This document shows positions 15,303 through 15,618 of a stretch of 15,618 bases of DNA, in pieces (within the stretch, counting starts at the first letter, position 1; each line of letters opens with the position of its first letter). The stretch is from an uncultured Sphingomonas sp. (lineage in GTDB: Bacteria; Pseudomonadota; Alphaproteobacteria; Sphingomonadales; Sphingomonadaceae), in NCBI GenBank assembly GCA_946886645.1, contig CAMPIY010000016.1, positions 1-15,618 of the forward strand. Direction: 5' to 3'. The notes beneath the pieces were generated by a model, which searched no databases, was not told where the DNA came from, and saw only the letters and a list, made by a program, of their open reading frames with translations. The position numbers and the translations under genes are program-made.

Positions 15303-15308
15303 TATAGG
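15303..15308 (+). promoter_or_regulatory. Possible -10 element of ald
   Basis: TATAGG, the same hexamer as in the tRNA promoter, 32 nt before the ald start. The hexamer 17 bp upstream (CTGCAA, 15280-15285) is a poor -35, so this is tentative. Confidence 0.3.
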
Positions 15309-15340
15309 GCCGCCAAATCCCAACTTGGAGCGAACCCATC

Positions 15341-15618
15341 ATGCGCGTCGGTGTGCCGAAGGAAATCAAGAATCACGAATATCGCGTCGGCCTGACGCCC
15401 GCCTCGGTCGCGGAGCTGGTGGCCCACGGGCATGAGGTGTTCGTCGAGACCAAGGCCGGCACCGGCATCGATTTCTCCGACGCGGCCTACGAAAAGGTCG
15501 GCGCGAAGATCCTGCCGATCGCCGCCGATGTCTTCGCCCAGAGCGACATGATCGTGAAGGTGAAGGAACCGCAGGCGGTCGAGATCGCCATGCTGGAGCC
15601 GCGGCACCTGCTGTTCAC
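15341..15618 (+). CDS. ald: Alanine dehydrogenase, 3' end outside the window
   Basis: The first 92 codons of an NAD-dependent L-alanine dehydrogenase, which converts alanine to pyruvate and ammonium. It begins MRVGVPKEIKNHEYRVGLTP, the family start; R15 and K75 (in VKVKEP) match the conserved pyruvate/alanine-binding residues of the family. GGAG is about 11 nt before the ATG. The protein should be ~370 aa, so three quarters lie beyond the right edge. Divergent from kup across 185 bp. NAD(P) transhydrogenase subunit PntA is related at the N-terminus, but the KEIKNHEYRVGLTP opening favours Ald. Confidence 0.93.
   Translation, partial: MRVGVPKEIKNHEYRVGLTPASVAELVAHGHEVFVETKAGTGIDFSDAAYEKVGAKILPIAADVFAQSDMIVKVKEPQAVEIAMLEPRHLLF

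Overview
The window is GC-rich, gene-dense DNA that looks like the chromosome of an alphaproteobacterium, most likely a member of the Sphingomonadales. This rests on the gene order proS-lolC-lolD-(gpx)-dnaE, a short (~440 aa) prolyl-tRNA synthetase without the large editing insertion, and general resemblance of the proteins to sphingomonad families. The assignment is from recognition only; no database search was possible.

Layout. (1) 3-569: 3' part of a hemerythrin-like (HHE) gene, cut by the left edge, converging on (2) a minus-strand run at 566-8372 read proS -> lolC/E -> lolD -> glutathione peroxidase -> DUF1579-like secreted protein -> dnaE. The first four genes overlap end to start (ATGA or 8-nt overlaps), so they are probably one translationally coupled operon. 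(3) 8373-8941: a 569-nt gap with no convincing protein gene. It holds a strong plus-strand intrinsic terminator preceded by a self-complementary stretch, which together look like an orphan structured RNA. (4) 8942-9397: a small membrane-anchored TonB-C-terminal-domain protein. (5) 9403-12108: a compact insert bounded by a 17-bp direct repeat, one copy of which contains the last 12 nt (with CCA) of a tRNA gene with anticodon CAT. It carries a minus-strand three-gene operon: an SdpR-like ArsR repressor, a fatty-acid desaturase with an unusual histidine layout, and a multi-spanning membrane protein with a C-terminal START/SRPBCC domain. (6) 12097-12173: the tRNA gene, with a good promoter upstream. 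(7) 12299-12709: a DUF3775-like acidic protein, converging on (8) a kup - 2H-phosphoesterase pair on the minus strand. (9) 15341 to the right edge: the start of alanine dehydrogenase, divergent from kup.

Most of the window is core housekeeping: replication, lipoprotein export, proline charging, potassium uptake and alanine catabolism. The part most worth attention is the ~2.7-kb tRNA-associated insert. Its operon appears to start from a nearly leaderless promoter whose -35/-10 spacer is filled by an inverted repeat, a natural operator for the repressor it encodes. The three products suggest a regulated membrane-lipid or lipophilic-compound response. I do not recognise this combination as a described system, and its function is inference only. 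No integrase is present, so the insert is either a remnant or was moved in trans.
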